Source: Lachnospiraceae bacterium UBA7110
Lineage (GTDB): Bacteria; Bacillota; Clostridia; Lachnospirales; Lachnospiraceae
Reading direction: 5' to 3'
Assembly: GCA_002492295.1 (NCBI GenBank)
Contig: DKYC01000046.1
Coordinates: 27,951-47,983 of the forward strand
Length of the DNA: 20,033 nt
Part shown: one piece after another, positions 1 through 6,678 of the stretch
How positions within the stretch are numbered: position 1 is the first letter of the stretch
How the letters are laid out: every line of letters starts with the position of its first letter
Program-made: the position numbers and the translations under genes
The notes under the pieces: model-generated
What the model saw: the letters and a program-made list of their open reading frames with translations, nothing else
Told to the model about the DNA's origin: nothing
Database searches by the model: none

Positions 1-403
1 AATGCAGCCTCAGATGAACATGGGTATGCAGCAGCCCCAGATGAACATGGGAATGCAGCCTCAGATGAACATGGGTATGCCTATGATGGGTTACGGAATG
101 CCGAATGTAAATATACAGCCGGCGCAGTTCCAAAGCTTCGCACCGGCAGGACAGCCGGAAATGGTAAGCGCCGAGAGTATCGAGTTAATCAAGGATGTAC
201 CGTTGGAGGTAACCGTAGAACTTGGGCGTACAAGCAAATCCATTTCCGATATACTGGAGTTTGCACCCGGTACAATTATTGAGCTTGACAAAATTGCAGG
301 TGAGCCGATTGATGTGCTTGTAAACGGCAAGTTTGTCGCAAAGGGTGAAGTTGTTGTCATTGAGGAAAGCTTCGGCGTCAGAATTATGGAAATTATTAAA
401 TAA
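1..403 (+). CDS. fliY: Flagellar motor switch protein FliY/FliN, C-terminal part (5' partial)
   Basis: This is the end of a C-ring switch-complex protein; the frame is open to the left edge (codons begin at base 2), so the gene starts outside the window. The last ~80 residues form a SpoA (FliN C-terminal) domain. It shows the run LIKDVPLEVTVELGRT, then a hydrophobic stretch with PGTIIELD, GEPIDVLVNGK and a final GVRIMEI, which is the usual FliN/FliY end. It is preceded by a Met/Gln/Asn-rich repetitive linker (about 30 residues) and a short Q/P/A-rich segment. In Gram-positive bacteria the full protein (FliY) usually carries an N-terminal CheC-like CheY-P phosphatase domain; that part is not visible, so FliY rather than plain FliN is inferred from position directly before cheY. 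The SpoA assignment is firm; the choice of name is less so. Confidence 0.9.
   Translation, partial: MQPQMNMGMQQPQMNMGMQPQMNMGMPMMGYGMPNVNIQPAQFQSFAPAGQPEMVSAESIELIKDVPLEVTVELGRTSKSISDILEFAPGTIIELDKIAGEPIDVLVNGKFVAKGEVVVIEESFGVRIMEIIK
2..76 (+). repeat. In-frame Met/Gln/Asn tandem repeat in fliY linker
   Basis: Three consecutive units of 24, 27 and 24 bases (2-25, 26-52, 53-76) encode MQPQMNMG, MQQPQMNMG and MQPQMNMG, followed by a degenerate MPMMG. The units are nearly identical at DNA level; the middle one has one extra CAG codon. The array may continue to the left of the window. It lies in the linker before the SpoA domain and keeps the reading frame whatever the copy number, since each unit is a multiple of three. 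Confidence 0.85.
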
Positions 404-470
404 AGAAGTTTTATAGTATTCAGGAGTTTCATATTAAGAAGCTACATATAAAGAAAGGATTAGATCAGAT

Positions 471-833
471 ATGGGAAAGAGAGTTCTTATCGTGGACGAT
501 GCGGCGTTTATGAGGATGATGATAAAGGATATCCTCACCAAAAACGGATATGAAGTCGCAGCAGAAGCCGAAAACGGCAAAGTTGCCGTCAGTAAATATC
601 AGGAGGCGTCGCCGGATTTGACACTGCTTGATATTACAATGCCTGAGATGGACGGTATTCAGGCGTTAAAGGCAATCAAACAGGTTGATCCCGGGGCAAA
701 CGTCATTATGTGCTCTGCTATGGGACAGCAGGCGATGGTTATTGAAGCGATTCAGTCAGGAGCCAGGGATTTTATTGTCAAACCCTTCCAGGCAGAACGT
801 GTATTAGAGGCGGTTAAGAAGGTAGTTGGTTAA
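471..833 (+). CDS. cheY: Chemotaxis response regulator CheY
   Basis: This is a single-domain receiver protein of 120 residues, the normal CheY size. Visible hallmarks are the acidic pair D9-D10 in VLIVDDAAFMR, the phospho-acceptor D54 in LLDITMPEMDG, the switch Ser82 in IMCSAMG and the conserved Lys104 in FIVKPF. CheA phosphorylates it. In Gram-positive bacteria CheY-P binds FliM/FliY at the motor and promotes counter-clockwise rotation. It has no output domain, and its position between fliY and fliO is the classical Bacillus/Clostridia arrangement. The ATG is preceded by an AGAAAGGA ribosome binding site. The 67-base gap before it holds no clear promoter or terminator. Confidence 0.96.
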   Translation: MGKRVLIVDDAAFMRMMIKDILTKNGYEVAAEAENGKVAVSKYQEASPDLTLLDITMPEMDGIQALKAIKQVDPGANVIMCSAMGQQAMVIEAIQSGARDFIVKPFQAERVLEAVKKVVG

Positions 834-835
834 CA

Positions 836-1168
836 ATGCTGGACTCGATAGTACAATTGTTTACGGTGTTACTGATATTTGTATTTGTGTTGGCGCTTGC
901 ATATATTACGACAAGATTTACGGCGGGGCTGCAAAAGGGAAGGTATCAAAACGCAAATGTGGAGATTCTTGAAACCTTTAAAATAGCGCCAACCAAGTAT
1001 ATTCAGGTAGTAAGGATTGGCGGAAAATATTTTTCCTATGTGGTGTGCAAGGAAACGGTTACCTTACTTGGCGAGCTTGCAAAGGACGACATAACGGAGT
1101 TTGCTAAAAACAGTGAAAGTTCGACGATGGTAAGCTTCAAGGATATTTTTGAAAAACTCAGGAAGTAG
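836..1168 (+). CDS. fliO: Flagellar biosynthetic protein FliO
   Basis: A small membrane protein of 110 residues: an N-terminal transmembrane helix (about residues 6-28, VQLFTVLLIFVFVLALAYIT), then a basic cytoplasmic domain containing NVEILETFKIAPTKYIQVVRIGGKYF. That pattern fits the FliO/FliZ family, which helps assemble the FliP ring of the export gate. The ATG lies two bases after the cheY stop and the gene is followed by fliP five bases later, so translation is likely coupled. Sequence conservation in FliO is low; the assignment rests on the family-like pattern together with the position immediately before fliP. Confidence 0.9.
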   Translation: MLDSIVQLFTVLLIFVFVLALAYITTRFTAGLQKGRYQNANVEILETFKIAPTKYIQVVRIGGKYFSYVVCKETVTLLGELAKDDITEFAKNSESSTMVSFKDIFEKLRK

Positions 1169-1173
1169 CGATA

Positions 1174-2082
1174 ATGGGAAACAGATATAAAAATTATGAT
1201 ATAAAGCAGGAACTCAGAAAGCTGTTTTACGCGCTGGCGATGGTGCTTATGCTTGTGGCGGCTGATGTGGCTGTTGCAAGTGCTACGAGTGAGGATGAGG
1301 CTGCTGCGGAACATATTTTGGATAATCAGCCGGATGCCGATGATGAGAATCGGACGACAATCAATGATCCCGGTACGGCTCAGACACCGGATGATCTTGC
1401 CCAGTTAAATATTGCAAACAGTCTTACCATTACCTTGGATAACGGTAACGGGGAATTAAACGGCACGCTCAGAATCCTGCTTGTTCTCACGGCAATTGCA
1501 GTGCTTCCGATTCTTCTTGTGACAATCACTTCGTTTACCAGAATCCTGATTGTCCTGCACTTTACAAGACAGGCATTAAATACGCAGTCAGCGCCGCCAA
1601 ACCAGGTATTGATTGCGATTTCGCTGTTTCTTACTTTTTTTATTATGCAGCCGGTTTTTACACAGGTATATACGGAAGCGATTGTACCATATGACGCGGG
1701 TGAGATTGGATTTGAGGAGGCATATGATACAGCGATTGCGCCGCTTAGGACATTTATGTTTGAACAGACGCAGATGAAAGACATTGATGTGTTTATGCAG
1801 ATTTCCAACACGGCATGGGACGGTGAAAGCATGGAACAGGTTCCGACTTCCGTGCTGATACCGGGTTTTATCGTTAGTGAGCTGCGCACGGCGTTTATTA
1901 TTGGATTTATTATCTACATACCGTTTATTGTAATTGACATGGTGGTGGCATCCGTGCTGATGAGTATGGGTATGATGATGCTTCCGCCGACGACAATTTC
2001 GATGCCGTTTAAAATTCTTTTATTTGTGCTTGCGGACGGATGGAATCTTGTCATTGTGAATTTGGTGCGGACATTTTACTGA
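1174..2082 (+). CDS. fliP: Flagellar type III export gate protein FliP
   Basis: FliP is the main pore-forming subunit of the flagellar export gate. The core (about residue 95 onward) shows the diagnostic ILLVTITSFTRILIVLHFTR, then PPNQVLIAISLFLTFFIMQP and later VLIPGFIVSELRTAF and MGMMMLPPTTISMPFKILLF, with four membrane helices. The N-terminus has a signal-like helix (about residues 14-33) with a possible cleavage after VAVASA, followed by an acidic region of about 45 residues (EDEAAAEHILDN and onward). At 302 residues it is longer than the usual ~220-255, and the extra length lies in that extracytoplasmic N-terminal segment. The start is supported by an AGGAAG sequence just upstream in the end of fliO. 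Confidence 0.96.
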   Translation: MGNRYKNYDIKQELRKLFYALAMVLMLVAADVAVASATSEDEAAAEHILDNQPDADDENRTTINDPGTAQTPDDLAQLNIANSLTITLDNGNGELNGTLRILLVLTAIAVLPILLVTITSFTRILIVLHFTRQALNTQSAPPNQVLIAISLFLTFFIMQPVFTQVYTEAIVPYDAGEIGFEEAYDTAIAPLRTFMFEQTQMKDIDVFMQISNTAWDGESMEQVPTSVLIPGFIVSELRTAFIIGFIIYIPFIVIDMVVASVLMSMGMMMLPPTTISMPFKILLFVLADGWNLVIVNLVRTFY

Positions 2083-2085
2083 TAT

Positions 2086-2094
2086 AAGGGGTGG
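2086..2094 (+). promoter_or_regulatory. fliQ ribosome binding site that decides the start
   Basis: The sequence AAGGGGTGG ends eight bases before ATG 2103. The in-frame GTG at 2091 lies inside this site and so cannot be the start served by it. The ATG gives an 89-residue product. Confidence 0.6.
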
Positions 2095-2102
2095 TGACGA
2101 AT

Positions 2103-2372
2103 ATGACTGTGGAAATGGTTACGGATATGATGCAGGACGGGATTATGGTAATTATAAAAACTGCTGCTCCGCCGCTTCTTGTATCGCTTGTGATTGGTCT
2201 TGCGGTAAGTATTTTTCAGACGGTGACATCCATTCAGGAGCAGACGCTTACGTTTGTTCCAAAGGTGGTTGGAATGTTTGTGTGCCTTATGCTCTTAGGT
2301 CACTGGATGCTGAATAACATCACTGCTTTTATGATTGATTTATGGGGTAACTTTACCATCTATATCAGGTAA
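2103..2372 (+). CDS. fliQ: Flagellar type III export gate protein FliQ
   Basis: A small two-helix membrane protein that packs around the FliP/FliR core of the export gate. Characteristic are PPLLVSLVIGLAVSIFQTVTSIQEQTLTFVPKV and the second hydrophobic segment MFVCLMLLGHWMLNN; both are standard FliQ features (here cited as overlapping short runs at residues ~22-55 and ~58-73). ATG 2103 gives 89 residues, the common FliQ length. A GTG at 2091 would add four residues but overlaps the Shine-Dalgarno sequence. It follows fliP by 20 bases and precedes fliR. Confidence 0.95.
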   Translation: MTVEMVTDMMQDGIMVIIKTAAPPLLVSLVIGLAVSIFQTVTSIQEQTLTFVPKVVGMFVCLMLLGHWMLNNITAFMIDLWGNFTIYIR

Positions 2373-2407
2373 CCATCGGATGGAAGAAGGGAGCAGGGGA
2401 ACGAACA

Positions 2408-3190
2408 ATGTTAAACTTATCTTTTCCGTTGTCCGAACTTGAGTATTTTCTTTTGATACTGATGCGGATTGCAAGTTTTGTGTTTGTTGCTCCGTTTTTT
2501 AGTACAAGGGGAGTGCCAAATCATGTTAAAGTGGCATTGAGTATATTTGTCGCATACATTATGTATCAATTTGGACCGGAGCATGTTTATCCTCAATATG
2601 GTACATTTATCGCATATTGTGTTGTGGTTTTGAAGGAAGTGGCGGTTGGTCTGCTGATTGGGTTGGCAGCGCAGCTGTGTACTTCTGTTGTTTTATTTGC
2701 GGGGCGTATCATTGATATGGAGGTCGGTCTGTCAATGGCGAGTGTGTTTGACCCGACAACGAACCAGCAGTCAACGATTTCCGGAGTGCTTTTACAGTAT
2801 GGGACCATGCTGATTCTTTATACGACAGGACTTCACAGGTATCTTCTGAAGGCACTTATGGAAACTTTTACGCTGATACCGATTAACGGTATCAATATCA
2901 ATACAGACAGGCTGTTGACGAATTTGATCAGTTTTTTGAGTAATTATATTGTAATCGGTTTTCGGATTTGCCTGCCTGTTTTTGCAAGCATTACATTAAT
3001 GAATATTGTGCTTGGACTTTTGGCAAAGCTTGCACCGCAGATGAACATGTTTTCGGTCGGGATTCAGCTAAAACTTCTCGCGGGAATCAGCGTGCTTCTG
3101 ATAGTAATGGGGCTGATGCCGGATATATGCAATTTTATCAGTGTGCAGATGCAGCAGATGGTTAAGGCTACAGTGGAGGGCTTGATGTGA
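2408..3190 (+). CDS. fliR: Flagellar type III export gate protein FliR
   Basis: A polytopic membrane protein (260 residues, about six hydrophobic segments) that completes the FliP5-FliQ4-FliR1 gate. Recognisable FliR features are LILMRIASFVFVAPFF near the N-terminus, GLLIGLAAQLCTSVVLFAGR, IDMEVGLSMASVFDP and the late segment MNIVLGLLAKLAPQMNMF with VGIQLKLLAG. An AAGGGAGCAGGGG ribosome site precedes the ATG. The stop overlaps the GTG start of flhB (GTGA), which suggests translational coupling. FliR and FlhB are fused in some clostridia; here they are separate frames. Confidence 0.96.
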   Translation: MLNLSFPLSELEYFLLILMRIASFVFVAPFFSTRGVPNHVKVALSIFVAYIMYQFGPEHVYPQYGTFIAYCVVVLKEVAVGLLIGLAAQLCTSVVLFAGRIIDMEVGLSMASVFDPTTNQQSTISGVLLQYGTMLILYTTGLHRYLLKALMETFTLIPINGININTDRLLTNLISFLSNYIVIGFRICLPVFASITLMNIVLGLLAKLAPQMNMFSVGIQLKLLAGISVLLIVMGLMPDICNFISVQMQQMVKATVEGLM

Positions 3191-4299
3191 TTTTGGAATT
3201 GGATTTGCAGTATTTTGCAAAAGACGGACCAGGTGGTGAAAAGACGGAGGAGCCAACCTCCAAAAAGAAACAGGATACGCGTAAAGAGGGTAAGGTTGCA
3301 AAAAGTAAGGAAATGTCGAGTGGGGTGCAGCTGATTACTCTTTTTCTGATATTGAAATTTTGGATAGGTCATATGGGTGAAAATTTTATGGAGCTTTTTA
3401 AGGAGCTTTATGAGAAGATGCCTGCCTATACGACGTATTGGGGCGGAAGAGTGGTTACTAGCGATTATAAAATCCTGTTTAATGGAGTTATATTAGAGCT
3501 TTTGCTGCAGCTTCTGCCTTTTTTCCTGATTGGCGTTGTGATTTCCGTGCTGATTAACATGCTGCAGTTTAAATTTAAGATTACGACAAAACCGCTGCAT
3601 CCAAAATTCAGCAAGCTTAATCCCGTATCCGGAATGAAAAAGCTCTTTTCAAAAGAAAAAATTATAGAGCTGTTAAAGTCCATTGCCAAGATTATTCTGA
3701 TTATGTATGTTGTATACAGTACCATTAAAGGTGACTGGGTATATTTGGTGAAGTTTTATCAGATGCCGTTGACACAGGCGATTGAGCTGATTGGCAGTGT
3801 TGTGATTAATATGGGGCTGAAAATCTCGCTCGTTTTTATGGTGGTTGCCTTTGCGGATCTGTTTTATCAGCGGTGGAAGTTCCATGAGGACATTAAGATG
3901 ACAAAGCAGGAGGTTAAGGACGAATATAAGAACGCGGAAGGCGATCCGCAGATTAAGGGGAAAATCAGGCAGAAAATGCGGGAGGCGTCCCAGCGGAGAA
4001 TGATGCAGGATGTGCCCAGGGCGGATGTGGTAATTACGAATCCGACACATTTTGCCGTGGCGATACGGTATGATGCAAACGAGGGTTCCGCGCCGAAGGT
4101 TCTTGCAAAGGGTGCCGACATCCTGGCACAGAAAATCAAGGAAATTGCAAGGGAAAACAATGTGGAGATTGTGGAAAATAAACCGCTTGCGCGTATGCTT
4201 TACGCGAATGTGGATGTGGGACAGGAAGTTCCGCCTGAGCTTTACCAGTCCGTTGCGGAAGTACTTGCGCTTGTTTACAAGATGCAGGGAAAAATATAA
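3187..4299 (+). CDS. flhB: Flagellar export switch protein FlhB
   Basis: FlhB controls the export switch from rod/hook to filament substrates. The N-terminus reads LELDLQYFAKDG followed by EKTEEPTSKKKQDTRKEGKV, typical of FlhB. Four membrane helices follow (between about residues 45 and 240). The cytoplasmic domain carries the autocleavage motif N285-P286-T287-H288 inside DVVITNPTHFAVAIRY. The length of 370 is normal. The start is GTG, overlapping the fliR stop by four bases. The next gene, flhA, is 339 bases away, an unusual gap in this otherwise tight operon. Confidence 0.97.
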   Translation: MILELDLQYFAKDGPGGEKTEEPTSKKKQDTRKEGKVAKSKEMSSGVQLITLFLILKFWIGHMGENFMELFKELYEKMPAYTTYWGGRVVTSDYKILFNGVILELLLQLLPFFLIGVVISVLINMLQFKFKITTKPLHPKFSKLNPVSGMKKLFSKEKIIELLKSIAKIILIMYVVYSTIKGDWVYLVKFYQMPLTQAIELIGSVVINMGLKISLVFMVVAFADLFYQRWKFHEDIKMTKQEVKDEYKNAEGDPQIKGKIRQKMREASQRRMMQDVPRADVVITNPTHFAVAIRYDANEGSAPKVLAKGADILAQKIKEIARENNVEIVENKPLARMLYANVDVGQEVPPELYQSVAEVLALVYKMQGKI

Positions 4300-4316
4300 G
4301 GGGTTAGCGGCTTATT

Positions 4317-4370
4317 AGGTTTACATAAAATATTTAAAAATCATGATATGTATTCTTATTATGTAAACTT
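4317..4370 (+). repeat. Inverted repeat with TTATGTAAA half-sites
   Basis: GTTTACATAA (4319-4328) and its exact reverse complement TTATGTAAAC (4359-4368) flank a 30-base AT-rich spacer; one wobble and one A-T pair extend the match. The arms are AT-rich and no T-tract follows, so it does not look like an intrinsic terminator. A third copy of the nine-base core TTATGTAAA lies at 4513-4521. A spaced operator is a possible role; no regulator is identified. Confidence 0.5.
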
Positions 4371-4504
4371 TAGAAATGATATCATAAATGATTGGAAATG
4401 GTTACAAAAGGCTTTTTGTGGGGTAAAAACGCACATAGGTCTTTTGTTTTATTTGTACAAGATTTATGAAAATTATAAAAAATACAAAAAAATACAAATT
4501 ATTA

Positions 4505-4533
4505 TAGACTAATTATGTAAATTGTGAGATAAT
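4505..4533 (+). promoter_or_regulatory. Candidate sigma-A promoter for flhA and downstream genes
   Basis: A -35-like TAGACT (4505-4510), a 17-base spacer and a -10-like GATAAT (4528-4533), preceded by TGTG one base upstream (4523-4526), the TRTGn extended -10 element of Gram-positive promoters. Just upstream (about 4477-4504) are repeated A-rich tracts (AAATACAAA twice) resembling an UP element. Transcription would start near 4540 and leave a leader of about 100 bases. This is a consensus match by eye. Confidence 0.5.
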
Positions 4534-4638
4534 TTATCGTGACAGGAAAAAAGGAAGGTTGAGCGAAGCTTTCGAGCACCGTATCGGAAGGAAAGAAAGT
4601 ATATTTTTATTATTTAGGATTTAAGGGGGAAAAGGGAC

Positions 4639-6678
4639 ATGCAGATGAAAAAAGCGGACATAGGCGTTGCCTTATATTTACTTTGCGCCATCGTCATGCT
4701 GATTGTACCGATTACCAGTACCATTCTTGATGTACTGCTTGCGCTTAATATATCGCTTGCATTTACAATCTTGTTTACTTCGATGTTTTCAAAGGAAGTG
4801 TTGGATATGTCATTTTATCCGACAATTTTGCTGTTCACGACGATTTTCAGGATTTCGCTGAACGTTTCATCGACAAGACTGATTCTTTCAACGGGTAATC
4901 CAGGAAACGTGGTTGCAACCTTTGGTAATTTCGTAGGCGGCGGCGATATTGTTATCGGTGTGGTCGTATTCATTATTTTGATTATCGTACAGTTTGTCGT
5001 AATCAATAAAGGTTCCGAGCGAGTTGCCGAGGTAACGGCAAGATTTACCTTGGATGCGATGCCCGGTAAACAGATGGCAATTGATGCGGATTTGAATACA
5101 GGCGCGATTACGGATGCGGAGGCAAAAGAGCAGAGGGAAAAACTCCAACAGGAGGCAAGCTTCTTTGGTTCCATGGATGGTGCCGTGAAGTATGTAAAGG
5201 GAGATGCAACGGCAGGTCTGATTATTACAGGCGTCAATATCATAGGCGGTATCATTATGGGTGTCGTAAGACAGCAAATGGATATCAATGCCGCGATTGA
5301 CAAATATATCATCCTGACAATCGGTGACGGTCTGGTAAGCCAGATACCTTCACTGCTTATTTCGTTATCAACAGGTATTCTTGTAACAAAAGGCTCGAAA
5401 GAAGCGGATTTTGGAACGGTGCTTGTGGGACAGCTTTTCGGTATGCCGAAGGTACTTTATATGGTAGGCGCTGTTTTGGCGTTTTTGGGTATCGTGACAC
5501 CGCTGAACCCGTTGATTTTCGTCGTGCTGGGTGTTATCTTTATTATATGTGGACGGATTATTGCAAACACGATTGAAGTTGCCAGAATAGAGGCGGAGAC
5601 AGAAGAAGTGGAAGACATGGGGGACGAAATCCGAAAACCCGAAAATGTTACCTCCCTGCTGCAGGTTGATCCGATTGAGCTTGAGTTTGGCTACGGTATT
5701 ATCCCGCTTGCGGATGTTAACCAGGGGGGGGATTTGCTTGACCGTGTTGTCATGATTCGTAGACAGATTGCCCTGGAGCTTGGTACGGTTGTCCCGATTA
5801 TACGGTTAAGGGACAATATCCAGTTAAATCCGAACCAGTATATTATTAAGATAAAAGGCATACAGGTAAGTGAGGGCGAAATCCTCTTCGATCATTATAT
5901 GGCAATGAATCCGGGGTTTGTCGAGGAGGAAATTTCCGGTATTCCGACCTTTGAGCCGTCTTTCCACCTTCCGGCAATCTGGATTACGGAGAGCCAGAGG
6001 GAACGTGCGGAGAGCGTGGGATATACGGTTGTAGATCCGCCTTCCATTATCGCGACGCACTTGACGGAGATTATCAGGCAGTATCTTGCAGATCTGCTTA
6101 CAAGACAGGATGTGCAGAATCTTGTAAACAACATAAAGGAAACCAATCCTTCGCTTGTGGAGGAGCTTGTTCCAAAGCTTCTGGGGCTTGGCGATATCCA
6201 AAAAGTACTGCAGAATTTATTAAAGGAAGGCATTTCCGTGAGAGATCTTGTCACAATTTTTGAGACACTGGCAGATCATGCGGCGGCGACAAGGGATACG
6301 GATATTCTTACGGAGTACGTAAGGCAGAGCTTAAAGCGGGCAATCTCCAATAAATATTTCCCGATGAACGAGACAACAAGCGTTGTGACACTGGATCCGA
6401 ACCTTGAGCAGGAAATCATGGGCAGCGTGAAACAGACGGAGCAGGGCGCTTATCTGACGCTGGAACCGGAAAAGACAAAGTCGATTATGTCGTCCGTGGA
6501 GTCCGAGATTGGAAAGCTCGAAAAGCTTGGCAAAAACCCAATCGTGATTACATCGCCTATTGTCAGAATGTACTTTAAGCGTCTGACGGAGGATTATTTT
6601 AAAGACCTGGTGGTAGTATCTTATAATGAAATTGATTCGAATGTTGAATTACAGTCGGTAGGGATGGTGACAGCATGA
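4639..6678 (+). CDS. flhA: Flagellar export gate protein FlhA
   Basis: FlhA is the large export-gate protein whose cytoplasmic ring receives chaperone-substrate complexes. The N-terminal half (about residues 8-310) has eight hydrophobic segments and the FHIPEP-family signature FRISLNVSSTRLILSTG, followed by GNFVGGGDIVIGVVVF. The loop RFTLDAMPGKQMAIDADLNTG is highly conserved. The C-terminal domain begins near residue 345 (ELEFGYGIIPLAD) and includes HLPAIWI and NPIVITSPIVRMYFKRL. The 679-residue length is standard. ATG 4639 is nine bases after AGGGGG; a second ATG at 4645 is possible. A run of eight G at 5724-5731 encodes residues Q362-G-G-D365. The stop overlaps flhF (ATGA). Confidence 0.97.
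   Translation: MQMKKADIGVALYLLCAIVMLIVPITSTILDVLLALNISLAFTILFTSMFSKEVLDMSFYPTILLFTTIFRISLNVSSTRLILSTGNPGNVVATFGNFVGGGDIVIGVVVFIILIIVQFVVINKGSERVAEVTARFTLDAMPGKQMAIDADLNTGAITDAEAKEQREKLQQEASFFGSMDGAVKYVKGDATAGLIITGVNIIGGIIMGVVRQQMDINAAIDKYIILTIGDGLVSQIPSLLISLSTGILVTKGSKEADFGTVLVGQLFGMPKVLYMVGAVLAFLGIVTPLNPLIFVVLGVIFIICGRIIANTIEVARIEAETEEVEDMGDEIRKPENVTSLLQVDPIELEFGYGIIPLADVNQGGDLLDRVVMIRRQIALELGTVVPIIRLRDNIQLNPNQYIIKIKGIQVSEGEILFDHYMAMNPGFVEEEISGIPTFEPSFHLPAIWITESQRERAESVGYTVVDPPSIIATHLTEIIRQYLADLLTRQDVQNLVNNIKETNPSLVEELVPKLLGLGDIQKVLQNLLKEGISVRDLVTIFETLADHAAATRDTDILTEYVRQSLKRAISNKYFPMNETTSVVTLDPNLEQEIMGSVKQTEQGAYLTLEPEKTKSIMSSVESEIGKLEKLGKNPIVITSPIVRMYFKRLTEDYFKDLVVVSYNEIDSNVELQSVGMVTA
5724..5731 (+). 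repeat. G8 homopolymer inside flhA
   Basis: Eight consecutive G residues encode part of Gln-Gly-Gly-Asp at residues 362-365, at the start of the FlhA cytoplasmic domain. A one-base slip would truncate FlhA. It is the longest G run I noticed in the window. Confidence 0.8.

Larger units (their letters stand above)
4300..4638 (+). promoter_or_regulatory. AT-rich regulatory gap between flhB and flhA
   Basis: A 339-base stretch without a credible gene. In order it holds the inverted TTATGTAAA pair (4319-4368), a perfect palindrome ATGATATCAT (4376-4385), A/T-rich tracts (about 4470-4504), a candidate promoter (4505-4533) and a purine-rich leader. The leader contains a short CGAA-GCT-TTCG hairpin near 4563-4575 and ends in AGGGGGAAAAGGG before flhA. 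No riboswitch core was recognised; the c-di-GMP-I signature was looked for and not seen. Confidence 0.6.

Noticed and set aside
4052..4318. Plus-strand frame inside and beyond the end of flhB
   Set aside because: It is almost wholly within flhB in another frame, with Arg/Trp-rich content typical of a shadow frame.
4453..4479. Alternative promoter TTGTAC-N15-TATAAA before flhA
   Set aside because: The 15-base spacer is short and there is no extended -10; the site at 4505-4533 fits better.
4540..4638. Possible c-di-GMP riboswitch in the flhA leader
   Set aside because: The conserved c-di-GMP-I core (for example GCAAACC and the ACGCAAAGCC segment) is not present; only a short CGAA/TTCG hairpin is seen.
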